The notes under the pieces: generated by a model
Told to the model about the DNA's origin: nothing
Database searches by the model: none
What the model saw: the letters and a program-made list of their open reading frames with translations, nothing else
Program-made: the position numbers and the translations under genes
Part shown: one piece after another, positions 33,233 to 43,868 of the stretch
How positions within the stretch are numbered: the stretch's first letter is position 1
Layout of the letters: each line of letters opens with the position of its first letter
From: Castor canadensis
Lineage: Eukaryota > Chordata > Mammalia > Rodentia > Castoridae
Direction: 5' to 3'
Assembly: GCF_047511655.1 (NCBI RefSeq)
Contig: NC_133386.1
Location: 131,505,866-131,569,865, forward strand
DNA: 64,000 nucleotides

Positions 33233-33582
33233 GATGGGGAGTGGTGATGCATGCCTGTAATCCTAGCTACTTAGAAGATGGAGATCAGGAGGATCAATTG
33301 TTAGAGGCCAGTTCAGGCAAAAAATTATTGAGACCCCCCCATCTCAACAAACAAACTGGGCATGGTGGTATACAACTGTAATCCTAGCTAGGAGGGAGGT
33401 ATAAGTAGGAAAATTGAGGTCCAGGCTGGCCTGGACAAAAAGCACAAGACCCTCCTTAAAAAATACCTAAAGCAAAAAGAGTTGGGGGCATGGGTCAAGT
33501 GGTAGAGTCTCTGCATAGCAATCTCGAGGCCCTGAGTTCAATTCCCAGAACTGCAGAAAAAGAAAAAGAAAAAAAAAGAATT
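33233..33582 (+). mobile_element. Three-part SINE (B1-B1-ID)
   Basis: First B1-like unit 33233-33350, second 33355-33470 ('gggcatggtggtatacaactgtaatcctag...ccaggctggcctggac'), then an ID unit 33480-33555 ('ggtcaagtggtagagtctctg', 'gagttcaattccc') and a GAAAA tail. Confidence 0.8.
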
Positions 33583-33599
33583 CTATGCCTCAACAAAAA

Positions 33600-33836
33600 T
33601 GAATCTCAGTGGCTCATGTCTGCAATCCTAGCTACTTGGGAGGCTGAGATCAGGAGGATTCAGTTCCAGGTCAGTCCGGGAAAAATAGTTCTCAAGACCA
33701 CACCTCCAAAATAACCAGAGCAAAATGGACTGGAGGAGTGGCTCAAGCAGCAAAGCACCTGCTTTGCAAGTGCAAAGTCCTGAGTTCAAACCCCAGTCCT
33801 ACCAAAAAATAAAGGAAAAAAAAAGAAAAAGAAACT
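33600..33836 (+). mobile_element. Compound B1-ID SINE
   Basis: 'Ctcagtggctcatgtctgcaatcctagctacttgggaggctgag', ID part 'ggactggaggagtggctcaagcagc', A-rich tail. Confidence 0.87.
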
Positions 33837-34250
33837 CAGCAACACAGCCAAACCAAAAATAACAAAAAGTCATAGAAAATGCACGCACTCTACTTCCTTT
33901 GTGTGCATTTATTCTTTAATTTTATTAATCTTACCTTGTATTTTATTTTTTATATTTTGAAAATTATTTTTTATCTTATTTTATTTATTTTATATTTTTA
34001 TTATCGTATTTCCTTTTATCTGACATTAAAAACATGCAGAACTAACCAAAGTGTCCTTTGAGGATACAATATGTGCAGAGTGCTCATCTCTGGGATGAGG
34101 AGAGTGAAGGCATAGAGACAGGGAGGGTGCTGAGAGACCTTTAAAGGTAATGGTAATGTATTTTTAAAAACTGAACTTAGGTACATGAGTTTTGTTGCAT
34201 CATTATTCTTTATGCCTTAAACAGATATTTATAAGTATATTAATAACTTA
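33837..34250 (+). mobile_element. Old L1M-like 3' UTR remnant, with AT-rich insert
   Basis: Fragments 'gcagaactaaccaaagtgtcc', 'tctctgggatgaggagagtg' and 'gggtgctgagag' are L1M 3' UTR-like. 33900-34020 is a TTTAT-rich low-complexity tract that yields a meaningless hydrophobic ORF. Confidence 0.4.
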
Positions 34251-34256
34251 GCAGAT

Positions 34257-34320
34257 TTTTTTTGGTAGTCCTGGAGTTTGAACTCAGGGCCATGTGTTCC
34301 CCCACTGGAGCCACACACAA
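34257..34320 (-). mobile_element. ID SINE fragment, antisense
   Basis: 'Tttttttggtagtcctggagtttgaactcagggcc...ccccactggagccacac'; internal deletion. Confidence 0.7.
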
Positions 34321-35187
34321 ACAATTTAAAAAGTAAATCCCAGTCTCAAGTCCAGCATTTGGTGTGTGAGGCCCCATGCGGACTCCACCTGCCATAGAGA
34401 ATCATCTTTTCCGCTCAGAGTCCATCCACCCCACTCATGGGTTGCAGGGGGTTCAGACTGCAAATCTAAATGTTACACAACTTTAGTCAGAAGCACAGTC
34501 CTTGCAAAGTCAGGGGACAAAGCATTCCAGAAAGTCGCTGGCTGGGGAAGAGCTGGTAGTAGATAATTTATTAAAAGCCAAAAAGCATATACCTTTTTAT
34601 GTTTTTCAAAACATTGATGAATCTGTCAAATACCAGCAGGATTATGAAATAAAACTATAGATTCAATGAAGAGTGTCAAAGAGATCAAACAGAAACGCTG
34701 TGCTAAATTAACAATGAACAGATTGAAGAAAAATAAAGAGCCACAGAAAGTGCAGGACAGCAAAGACGTCATGCAAAACACTCAGCCCAGCCAGGCTCCC
34801 CTTGCAGGCAGAAGGGCGCAGCTGGAAGAAAATGGTGCAATGGTGCCGATGTGGGGGGGGAACACCTTAAAATCTCACTGTCTGTAGACATTTCTATGGG
34901 TGCAGTTGAAGTCTTTGGAGACTTAGAGATGATAAGAAATAAATGACTGATTTATTTTTGTGTATGGTCACCCAAATGCAGGATGACTAAAACACACTTA
35001 CTTTGCTGTGTGCTTAAGCATCAGGCCGTAGATGCTAGATTGCATCTGAACGTTAGACCTTCTCTGTGAGATGTGCTGATGCATGTGATGACAGGTCTGA
35101 GTACAGAAGTGGATTATGGGTATAAAATGGTCATACTATTTGGATAGTAGCACTAAGCAACATTTATATGATAACTAAATGCAAAAA
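34321..35187. other. Unassigned stretch
   Basis: 34330-34560 and 34660-34900 do not match a family I recognise. 34666-34887 is an open frame (73 residues, Lys-rich N-terminus) with no domain; not called as a gene. Confidence 0.3.
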
Positions 35188-35392
35188 TTTGTAGCAGGTG
35201 CAGTGCCACATGGGAGGCAGAGATGGGGAGGATGAAGGTTCAAGCCCAGTCTATTAGTTGGATCCCCATTTCAATCAATAAAAGCTGGGTGTAGTGGCAC
35301 ATGCCTGTCATCCCAACTATGCAGGAAGTATAAATAGGAGGATCGAGGTTCAGGATGGCTGGGGCATAAAAGTGAGACCCTATTCTCTATCT
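35188..35392 (+). mobile_element. Decayed double B1-like SINE
   Basis: 'Gcaggtgcagtgccacatgggaggcag...' followed by 'agctgggtgtagtggcacatgcctgtcatcccaactatg...ggatcgaggttcaggatggctgggg'. Two B1-like heads in tandem without a clear ID part. Confidence 0.7.
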
Positions 35393-35463
35393 TTTTTTGT
35401 TTTGTATTGGGGTTTGAACTCAGCTTCATGCAGGCACTGTACCACGTGAGCCACTCCTCCAGT
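35393..35463 (-). mobile_element. ID SINE fragment, antisense
   Basis: 'Tgtattggggtttgaactcagcttcatgcaggcactgtaccacg tgagccactcctccag'. Confidence 0.78.
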
Positions 35464-35481
35464 CCATTGCTCTTTAATTCT

Positions 35482-35674
35482 TTTTTTTTTTAAGTTTTAG
35501 CAAGGATTTATTTTAGTATAATAGGATAAAGTATAGACCGGAGTCGGGAGAGAAAACGAGAAACAGTCCCTGTCCCCGATGTGGGAAATGGGAGCAAAGA
35601 CTCAAAATGGTGACCCCCACCTCTGAGTCTTATTTTTTGTTGTTGTTGTTGGGTATTTTTTATCAGGATATATT
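35482..35674 (-). mobile_element. Small polyadenylated retrocopy of an unidentified RNA
   Basis: On the minus strand this ~190-bp insert ends in AATAAA (35512-35507) and an A tail (35491-35481). It is bracketed by an 18-bp duplication CCATTGCTCTTTAATTCT (35464-35481) and CCAATGCTCTTTAATTCT (35675-35692, one mismatch). Those are the marks of L1-driven retroposition. The body (CAA repeats, then 'gtctttgctcccatttccc' and a C/T-rich part) is not L1, B1 or ID. It could be a 5'-truncated mRNA copy or an LTR R/U5 transcript copy. Confidence 0.6.
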
Positions 35675-35692
35675 CCAATGCTCTTTAATTCT

Positions 35693-35833
35693 GACAACAC
35701 TTTTAGCATTAAAACCTATTTTGTCTAATGTTAAAATACCAGTATTCGGCTTGGTATTTGCCTGGTATATCTCTTTCTTTACACTCACGTTTTTGCATTC
35801 TTGTATCTTAGATTTACGTTCAACAGACAGAAG
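35693..35833 (-). mobile_element. Old LINE-1 fragment, antisense
   Basis: 'Tgacaacacttttagcattaaaacctattttgtctaatgttaaaatacc' is old L1 in reverse; it was the target of both neighbouring insertions. Confidence 0.5.
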
Positions 35834-36520
35834 ATTGACGAATGGATTAAGAAAATGTGGTATCTGTACACAATGGAATTTTATGCAGCCATGAAGAAGA
35901 ACGAAATGTTATCATTCACTGGTTAATGGATGGAATTGGAGAACATCATTCTGAGTGAGGTTAGCCTGGCCCAAAAGACCAAAAATCGTATGTTCTCCCT
36001 CATATGTGGACATTAGATCAAGGGCAAACACAACAAGGGGATTGGACTATGAGCACATGATAAAAGCGAGAGCACACAAGGGAGGGGTGAGGATAGGTAA
36101 GACACCTAAAAAACTAGCTAGCATTTGTTGCCCTTAACGCAGAGAAACTAAAGCAGATACCTTAAAGCAACTGAGGCCAATAGGAAAAGGGGACCAGGAA
36201 CTAGAGAAAAGGTTAGATCAAAAGGAATTAACCTAGAAGGTAACACCCACGCACAGGAAATCAATGTGAGTCAATGCCCTGTATAGCTATCCTTATCTCA
36301 ACCAGCAAAACCCCTTGCTCCTTCCTATTACTGCTTATACTCTCTCTACAACAAAATTAGAGATAAGGGCAAAATAGTTTCTGCTGGGTATTGAGGGGGG
36401 AGAGGGAGGGGGTGGAGTGGGTGGTAAGGGAGGGGGTGGGGGCAGGGGAGAGAAGTGACCCAAGCCTTGTATGCACATATGAATAATAAAAGAAAAATGA
36501 AAGAAAAATAAATAAATAAA
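35834..36520 (+). mobile_element. 5'-truncated LINE-1 3' end, sense
   Basis: Starts inside ORF2 ('tgacgaatggattaagaaaatg') and runs through the 3' UTR with a G-run cluster (36394-36455) to AATAATAAAAG and an A/AAAT-rich tail. Same subfamily as the copies at 1-3391 and 50056-50524. No clear TSD seen. Confidence 0.9.
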
Positions 36521-36617
36521 TAAAAACACTGAAGGCTGAGTGTTTTTCAGGAGGCCAGCCTGGACTATGTCAGGAGACCTCATCTCAAACAAATAAATAA
36601 TAATTTTTAAGAACTCA

Positions 36618-36722
36618 GAGGGGCTGGAGATGCAGCTCAGTGGTACAGCACTTTGCCTAGCATGTGTGAGGCCCTGGGTTTGATCCCCAGGACTGAAACC
36701 AAACAAACAAAAAACCAAAAAA
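36618..36722 (+). mobile_element. ID element (classic type)
   Basis: 'Ggggctggagatgcagctcagtgg', 'gcctagcatgtgtgaggccctgggtttgatccccag' with A-rich (CAAA) tail; close to the ID of squirrels and other rodents. Confidence 0.85.
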
Positions 36723-36827
36723 CACCTGAGGCGGATAATATTTTCCAAAGATGCTGCATTCCTGTACTGGTCCTCCCTTGATAGTCTGTTCACTGCCCTT
36801 TAAACTAGAGCCTGGAGGAGGTTTTTG

Positions 36828-37055
36828 GGTTTTTTTGTTTTTTTTGATGGTGGTGATACTGGGATTTGAACTCAGGGCCTGGTACTTTCTGGGCAGGCAC
36901 TATACCACTTGAGCCACACCCCAGTCCTTTTTGCTTTAGCTTATTTTTCAGGTAGGGTTTCAAATTTTTGCCTGGATCTGTCCTCAGGTCAAGATCCTCC
37001 TACCTATCCCTCCACAGTAGATGGGATTACAAACATAAGCCACCATGCCTGACCC
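36828..37055 (-). mobile_element. Compound B1-ID SINE, antisense
   Basis: Poly-T/G, 'gggatttgaactcagggcctggtac', 'cttgagccacacccc', antisense B1 head ending 'ccaccatgcctgacc'. Confidence 0.82.
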
Positions 37056-37097
37056 TTCTTCACTCATATCCTATTAAAGAATATATTTAAGAAAAAA

Positions 37098-37205
37098 ACT
37101 GGGCACAGTGGCACACAGCTGTAATCCCAGCACTGGGGCAGGAGGATCAAGAGTTCTAGGCCAGCCTTGGCTACATAATAAGATCCTGTCAAAAAACAGA
37201 AGGAA
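37098..37205 (+). mobile_element. B1-like SINE monomer
   Basis: 'Ctgggcacagtggcacacagctgtaatcccagcac...gccagccttggctacataataag'. Confidence 0.85.
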
Positions 37206-37337
37206 GAAGAAAGGAAGAAAGGAGGGTCCCTTGTCTCTCCTAGCTCCCTCCAGGTGCCCAAACCCAAAAGAGGTGAGACAAAGCCTTTATCATGAAGACA
37301 AATGAACACCACTCAACTAAGGACAAATAAAAATCTT

Positions 37338-39353
37338 TTTTTTTTTTTACTATATGACTTCATTTTTTTATTGTTTTTATTGTTTTATTATACATATGTG
37401 CATACAATGCTTGGGTCATTTCTCCCCCTGCCCCCACCCCCTCCCTTAACACCCACTCCGCCCCCTCCCTCTCCCCCCACCCCCTCAATGCCCAGCAGAA
37501 ACTATTTTGCCCTTATCTCTAATTTTGTTGAAGAGAGAGTATAAGCAATAATAGGAAGGAACAAGTGTTTTTGCTGGTTGAGACAAGGATAGCTATACAG
37601 GGCATTGACTCACATTGATTTCCTGTGCACGTGTGTTACCTTCTAGGTTAATTCTTTTTGATCTAACCTTTTCTCTAGTTGCTGGTCCCCTATTCTTATT
37701 GGCCTCAGTTGCTTTTAAGGTATCTGCTTTAGTTTCTCTGTGTTAAGGGCAACAAATGCTAGCTAGTTTTTTAGGTGTCTTACCTATCCTCACCCCTCCC
37801 TTGTGTGCTCTCGCTTTTATCATGTGCTCAAAGTCCAATCCCATTGTTGTGTTTGCCCTTGATCTAATGTCCACATATGAGGGAGAACATATGATTTTTG
37901 GTCTTTTGGGCCAGGCTAACCTCACTCAGAATGATGTTCTCCAATTCCATCCATTTACCAGCAAATGATAACATTTCGTTCTTCTTCATGGCTGCATAGA
38001 ATTCCATTGTGTATAGATACCACATTTTCTTAATCCATTCGTCAGTGCTGGGGCATCTTGGCTGTTTCCATAACTTGGCCATTGTGAATAGTGCCGCAAT
38101 AAACATGGGTGTGCAGGTGCCTCTGGAGTAACCTGTGTCACAGTCTTTTGGGTATATCCCCAAGAGTGGTATTGCTGGATCAAATGGTAGATCAATGTTT
38201 AGCTTTTTAAGTAGCCTCCAAATTTTTTTCCAGAGTGGTTGTACTAGTTTACATTCCCACCAACAGTGTAAGAGGGTTCCTTTTTCCCCGCCTCCTTGCC
38301 AACACCTGTTGGTGGTGGTGTTGCTGATGATGGCTATTCTAACAGGGGTGAGGTGGAATCTTAGCATGGTTTTAATTTGCATTTCCTTTATGGCTAGAGA
38401 TGGTGAGCATTTTTTCATGTGTTTTTTGGCCATTTGAATTTCATCTTTTGAGAAAGTTCTGTTTAGTTCACTTGCCCATTTCTTTATTGGTTCATTAGTT
38501 TTGGCAGAATTTAGTTTTTTAAGTTCCCTATATATTCTGGTTATCAGTCTTTTGTCTGATGTGTAGCTGGTAAATATTTTCTCCCACTCTGTGGGTGTTC
38601 TCTTCAGTTTAGAGACCATTTCTTTTGATGAACAGAAGCTTTTTAGTTTTAGGAGGTCCCATTTATCTATGCTATCTCTTAGTTGCTGTGCTGCTGGGGT
38701 TTCATTGAGAAAGTTCTTACCTATACCTACTAACTCCAGAGTATTTGCTACTCTTTCTTGTATCAACTTAAGAGTTTGGGGTCTGATATTAAGATCCTTG
38801 ATCCATTTTGAGTTAATCTTGGTATAGGGTGATAAACATGGATCTAGTTTCAGTTTTTTGCAGACTGCTAATCAGTTTTCCCAGCAGTTTTTGTTGAAGA
38901 GGCTGTCTTTTCTCCATCGTATATTTTTAGCTCCTTTGTCAAAGACAAGTTGGTTATAGTTGTGTGGCTTCATATCTGGGTCCTCTATTCTGTTCCACTG
39001 GTCTTCATGTCTGTTTTTGTGCCAGTACCATGCTGTTTTTATTGTTAGTGCTTTGTAATATAGTTTGAAGTCAGGTATTGTGATACCTCCAGCATTGTTC
39101 TTTTTACTGAGTATTGCCTTGGCTATTCGTGGCCTCTTGTGTTTCCATATAAATTTCACGGTAGATTTTTCAATCTCTTTAATGAATGTCATTGGAATTT
39201 TGATGGGAATTATATTAAACATGTAGATTACTTTTGGGAGTATGGACATTTTTACTATGTTGATTCTACCAATCCATGAGCGTGGGAGATCTCTCCACTT
39301 TCTATAGTCTTCCTCAATCTCTTTCTTCAGAAGTTTATAGTTTTCCTTGTAGA
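37338..39353 (-). mobile_element. 5'-truncated LINE-1 (~2 kb), antisense, with TSD
   Basis: Minus strand reads the ORF2 reverse-transcriptase end and C-terminal domain (open frames 38872-39393 and 37864-38766, separated by a stop) and the 3' UTR with its G-rich strand at 37423-37492. Target-site duplications AAATAAAAATCTT (37325-37337) and AAATAGAAATCTT (39354-39366, one mismatch) fix both ends. Before the final A tail there is an extra non-L1 stretch of about 15 nt (TGAAGTCATATAGT), suggesting read-through past the L1 poly(A) site. The copy is young but dead. Confidence 0.93.
37864..38766 (-). pseudogene. L1 ORF2 C-terminal fragment (300 residues, inactive)
   Basis: Longest uninterrupted L1 frame in the window. 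It includes the cysteine-rich C-terminal block ([18 protein letters not shown]) and the following [11 protein letters not shown] segment. It lacks endonuclease and the reverse-transcriptase core because the element is 5' truncated, so it cannot act. Confidence 0.88.
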
Positions 39354-39366
39354 AAATAGAAATCTT

Positions 39367-42300
39367 AAAGACTGGTAAAGCCATCCCATTCAATGGGAAT
39401 CTCTAGAAACTGTGAATAGCAAAAGAAGTAAATGTGGAGAAGTGCTCTCTGGAACTTAGCCCATTTGGGGAAGTGTCTTTGAATGCACTGACCAGACTCC
39501 CCAGAGAGGACAGGATTCAGCTCTGTTTATCTCTTTGTCCCTAGTGCCGAGCACAAAGAGGGCAGGGCAAAGCTTTGTTGGAGAAGAATGGACACATTGA
39601 GGGTTTGAACACCAAGCCTGTGCCAGACTTACCCCTTTCCACTTGTTGCCACCCTGGTGGCCACAAAGCTGCATTTTGTACTGTGCTGGGTTGCTCATGG
39701 CCCCAGCATCTGGGGGTCACGGGAAATTTCCCCAGGGCTCTGCCACCAAGAACCACTCAGGGAAGCCTGAGGAGCTGTGGGATGGCTGAAGCTGGAGCAT
39801 CTTTTTACTATTGGCCAGCAGGACTCTTCTAAAATAGGTGCAAGAGATGTCAGTCGGAGGTGGTCCTCACTGGACTTCCTCCTTCCTGTCCCATATGCCC
39901 AGTGCAGTTCAGTGAGAGTCTCCCCAGTGCGCTGGCACTGAGCAAGGGTAGGGACGAGAGCCAGAAGCAGCCCTCGGCCTCAGGGCTCCCTGCTCACTGC
40001 GCACAGGGTGATGGCTGCAACCACAGGAATCTGACCATAGGGTGCTGCTAGAGACAATGAGTGCGCACAGGGAATGCAACCACGCTTAGAGAAGCCCTGT
40101 GGGTGGTGCTGGCGTTCCTACAATCAGCCATGTCTGCTTCCCCCAGGGGAGGCAAGGGCAGCTGGGTCTGAGTCGATAGGGGCAGGGAGTGGAGGCAGGG
40201 GTGTCATTTGGAAAAGAAGGAAGAGTACGTGCTAAGACAGAGGCCAGGGACAGAAGAGGGTCACCTGGCATGACATGTAGCTCAGGGGGAGGATGAGGAG
40301 GTGCCCTGAGCATGGGGCGTGGCGGGGGATTAGGCTGAGGCTGGGACAATCGACAGGTGTCATTCCTGCTCAGAGTTTCATTTGGGAACCATCACCTAGG
40401 TGGGGCTTAGACAAAAGGACGGGAGGCTAGTTGGGAGGAGGTTGTTGTCAAGGGCAGATGATGTGGAATGGCTCTGGGCAGTGGGAGCACACTGAGGAGC
40501 CCAGATCCCTTTACAAGATCCCTTTACAAATGACACCGTAAGACTGGGTGACGCATCTGTTAACTCCGTGCTATGCTCAGGAAAACACGCAGGGTGGCGT
40601 GTGTGAGATCAAGAGAAAGATGCAGGAGGCACGCGGTCATCACCTGGTTGCCGGGTGTCCCCTTGGTCCACATGCACAGGTGAACACGACACAGCCTAAA
40701 ATAGCAAGTGTGCAAGGAGCACCACGGTGAAGCACTGTGCCCAGGGGACAGGAACCTTGGAATGTGCTGCTCAGAGGAGGTCACCCCAGGCCAGGACCCA
40801 GGGGTGTGGGGCTCAGGGTCAGAAGGGAGCAGACAAAGAGCATGACTGAGACAGCCAGCTGGGTGTGGTGAGCCTCAAACACCAGCCTGGAGGGCAGGGG
40901 TGGGCTGGGTCAGCCACGGAGGGTCACAAAGCCTTCTGAGCGATGCAGGGACATGGTCTGGGCTGTGTTTTATGAAGACACATCTCACGCCATGTTCAGT
41001 AGAGCTGGAGGGTACAAGCCCTCCCTGAATGGAATAGTAGGTGGCTGTGGCAGAGGGGATGTGCTCTGGATGAGACCCCGAGGCGGAGGGTTGGATGTGT
41101 GAAACCCTGCAAGGCAGCCTTGCGTGTGCACGTGCACGGCCAGTTCTCAGGGCTCTGCGGGGCGCTGCGGGTGTGGTAGATGTGGGTGCAGTTGAGGACG
41201 CTGGGCGAGGCCAGCAGGGAGAAGAGAGAAAGGAAGCAACACGAGCTGCCTTTGGGTTGGGTGCAGGACTGTGCCAGAAACCCAGATTTGTGGTCTCATT
41301 TACTCTCAAAGCTACAAAGTGGATTATCCATCTTTCAGACAGGGAAACAGCTGTGATGGCCACGGTCATACCGGCTAAGGGGGAACCCTCCAAGGAACCC
41401 TCCAAGGACAGTGTTGCGTCTTCTACACCAGCAGTCTCCATGGGAGGCATCCAGACCTTTCTTGCATTCGTTTTCCTTATGACATGTGCAGGTAGCAGTA
41501 ATGACATCAAGTGGGTGACAACTGAATTGTTTCAGGCACCTGACTGATCAACAAACTGTGACTTGGGTACTACGATGATGAGGTCCCCATCATGATGAGG
41601 AACTATGACAAAGAAAAGCTAAGAAACTTGTCGAATTCAAACCACTGGTAAGTAGAGGAGATGACGTGAACTGAGGCCATGGGCTCGAGCCCCTGGGCTT
41701 AACCAAGGCGTTACACAGAAATAGCAATAAGCAGACAGACTCCCCGGATCCCGTGTCTGTGTATCCACAGCAGTTGGTAGGCTCCTTGCACATGACAAAT
41801 CCACGATCTGGCACAAGAGGCCACCCTCGGGCCTGAGGGAGATGACATAGGTCAGTGAAGTGCAGGAAGCTGGTGCAGGGTTTAAGTACACAAGCAACAT
41901 ACAATCTGAATTCAGTGTTAACATGATCATTCGGCCTGCTGTGTAGACAATAAACCATAGAGAGTGGGTCAGACAATGAAGGTGTAATTGATAAGAAGAC
42001 ACAATGGTGGCCCGGGCAGTTGCCTTACAACTGGATGTCACAGCTCTGACCACAGGCTTTGCTTTAACATCCTGGGGAGTCAGGAAACCAGGGTCTCCCA
42101 CTAACTCTTGGTGTCACCACTAACTGACCCTGCTGGATCTCTGAAGGGGCCAAGGTGAGGTGCTTGGGCATGAGTGTCTTGGAGGTTCATCTCCCCTAAG
42201 GTTGGATGTCACTACCTTGCTGACATTCATCCAAAGACTTTCCTCTGCCGTCTAATCTCCATGCCACGGTCCTGAATGATCCCGCCTCCACCTGCATCAT

Positions 42301-42535
42301 TTTCTGCTACTCCCCCCACCCTCAAATAGTCAAGCTTGTTCCTACCACAGGGCCTTGGCACCTGCTATTCTTGCAGCCTAGGACATGCTTTCCCTTTATC
42401 ATGCAAGCTGCTTCTCAACCTGGTCTTTCTCCAACTTTGCCTCCTCAGGGAGGCCATTTCTGACTACCTTCACTTCTGTGGACACTATCACACTGTCTCA
42501 CTTCTCCTAGTTTCTTTTTCCTTGGAACTTCAGTA
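39367..42535. other. Repeat-poor intergenic stretch
   Basis: About 3.2 kb almost free of young retroposons, GC-richer than the flanks. 41126-41137 is a palindrome containing CACGTG. 41390-41412 holds a tandem 'gaaccctccaag'. ORFs up to 211 residues have no domain and no splice context. Possible regulatory territory between ACER3 and the upstream neighbour. Confidence 0.4.
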
Positions 42536-42539
42536 TTAG

Positions 42540-42700
42540 TAAACAAAAAAATGATCTTGTTTAGTTTATATCTCCTTTGTTTGTCCTCTCATGACAATGT
42601 CAGTTCCATGAAAGCAAACCTTGTCTATCTCTGTTCATTATGGTATATCCAGTGCATAGAGTACTACATTTGTTGAACGAATAAATGATTGAATGAAGCA
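42540..42700 (+). repeat. L2 ancient LINE 3' end
   Basis: 'Catgacaatgtcagttccatgaaagc...ttgtctatctctgttcattatgg...ttgttgaacgaataaatgattgaatg' is the typical L2 3' terminus. Confidence 0.7.
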
Positions 42701-42821
42701 TGTTTTACCTTTTTTTTTTATAATGCATAATCTAAAATAAGACATTACCCATTTCCTGAATCAGATTTTTAAAATTTGAACAATTAAAGCCCAGCTCTAA
42801 GAAAGGAAATGACCTTTTGGC

Positions 42822-43235
42822 TTTTGATTACTTTTTAGGTAGGGTCTCACATTTATTCCCAGGCTGACCTGGACCTCTTTATGCTTTCTGTGGAGCTGGG
42901 ATGACAGGTGCATGACACCAGCTATTGGTTGAGATGGGGGACTCATGAACTTTTTTTTTTTTGGAATGGTACTGAGGCTTGAACTCAGGGCCTACACCTT
43001 GAGCCACTCCACCAGCCCTTTGTCGTGATGGTTTTTTCGAGATAGGGTCTCATAAAATATTTGCCTGGGCTGGCTGTGATCTTCCTGATTTCTGCCTCCT
43101 GAATAGCTAGGGTTACAGGTGTGAGCCACCAGCTCCTGGCGGGTCTCACAAACTTTTCGCCTGGGCTGTCCTCAAACCTCCGTTCTCCCAAGTAGCTAGG
43201 ATTGCAGGTATGAACTACCTCACTCAGCCTCCTGA
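42822..43235 (-). mobile_element. Nested antisense SINEs (young compound SINE inside an older B1-type)
   Basis: Older element 42822-42950 and 43140-43235; younger compound SINE 42951-43139 inserted in it. The target phrase is visible on both sides: 'gggactcatgaac' before and 'gggtctcacaaac' after. Confidence 0.85.
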
Positions 43236-43295
43236 GCTATTTTTTTTTAAATTTTTTAAAATCATGGAGTCACAAACTGTCAAGTTTGGATAGAA

Positions 43296-43440
43296 ATGTT
43301 CTGGTCTTCAGAGCCAGGCAGGCCTGGGTTCAGATGCCAGCTCTGATGCTTGCTGGCTCCATGAACAGGTGCAGGTCACTTCACCTTGTGAGCCTCACTT
43401 CATAGGTATGAAACAGGGGCAATGACACCTACCCTCGAAG
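43296..43440 (+). repeat. MIR ancient SINE
   Basis: 'Cttcagagccaggcaggcctgggttcagatgcc...ggtgcaggtcacttcacc...gcctcacttcataggtatg' is a nearly complete MIR. Confidence 0.78.
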
Positions 43441-43734
43441 GGACACAGACCAGACAGTGGGTATAAGTGCCTGAGTGCAGTTGGGCATCAAGGCATCTAA
43501 GTTTTCCTCCATGGAGGGCTAGGTGGTATGAACCTGCTTCACTCTCTAGGCCGGGACCCCCCGAGACCCCTTGACTTCTCCTCTCCTCCTTGGAGCTCAC
43601 ATGGGTCCAGAAGACCAGTGTGTTTGTTGAACAAATGGTAAAATCTACTCCAAGGCCCTCTTCTGAGTTCTGGCTGTTTTAGCAAATACCAGCTCAGAGG
43701 CTTATCAGTAACAGAAGCTGGGGGGGCCCTGTCC

Positions 43735-43868
43735 TTCCCTTCTCTCGGGTGACATCATGAGCCCCCCCAGGACCTAATCACCTGCCTAAACCCCTTTCTC
43801 AACACTACCACATTGGGGGGCAGGATTTCAACACGTGAATGGGGGGGGACACAGATACACAGCCTTTA
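43735..43868 (-). mobile_element. MaLR-type LTR fragment, antisense
   Basis: 'Caggacctaatcacctgcc...tttctcaacactaccacattgggg...tttcaacacgtgaatgggggg' matches the reverse strand of an ERVL-MaLR LTR. Confidence 0.6.

Noticed and set aside
40875-41510. 211-residue minus-strand ORF
   Set aside because: No recognisable domain, signal peptide or splice pattern; overlapped by a 150-residue ORF on the other strand, typical of chance in GC-richer DNA.
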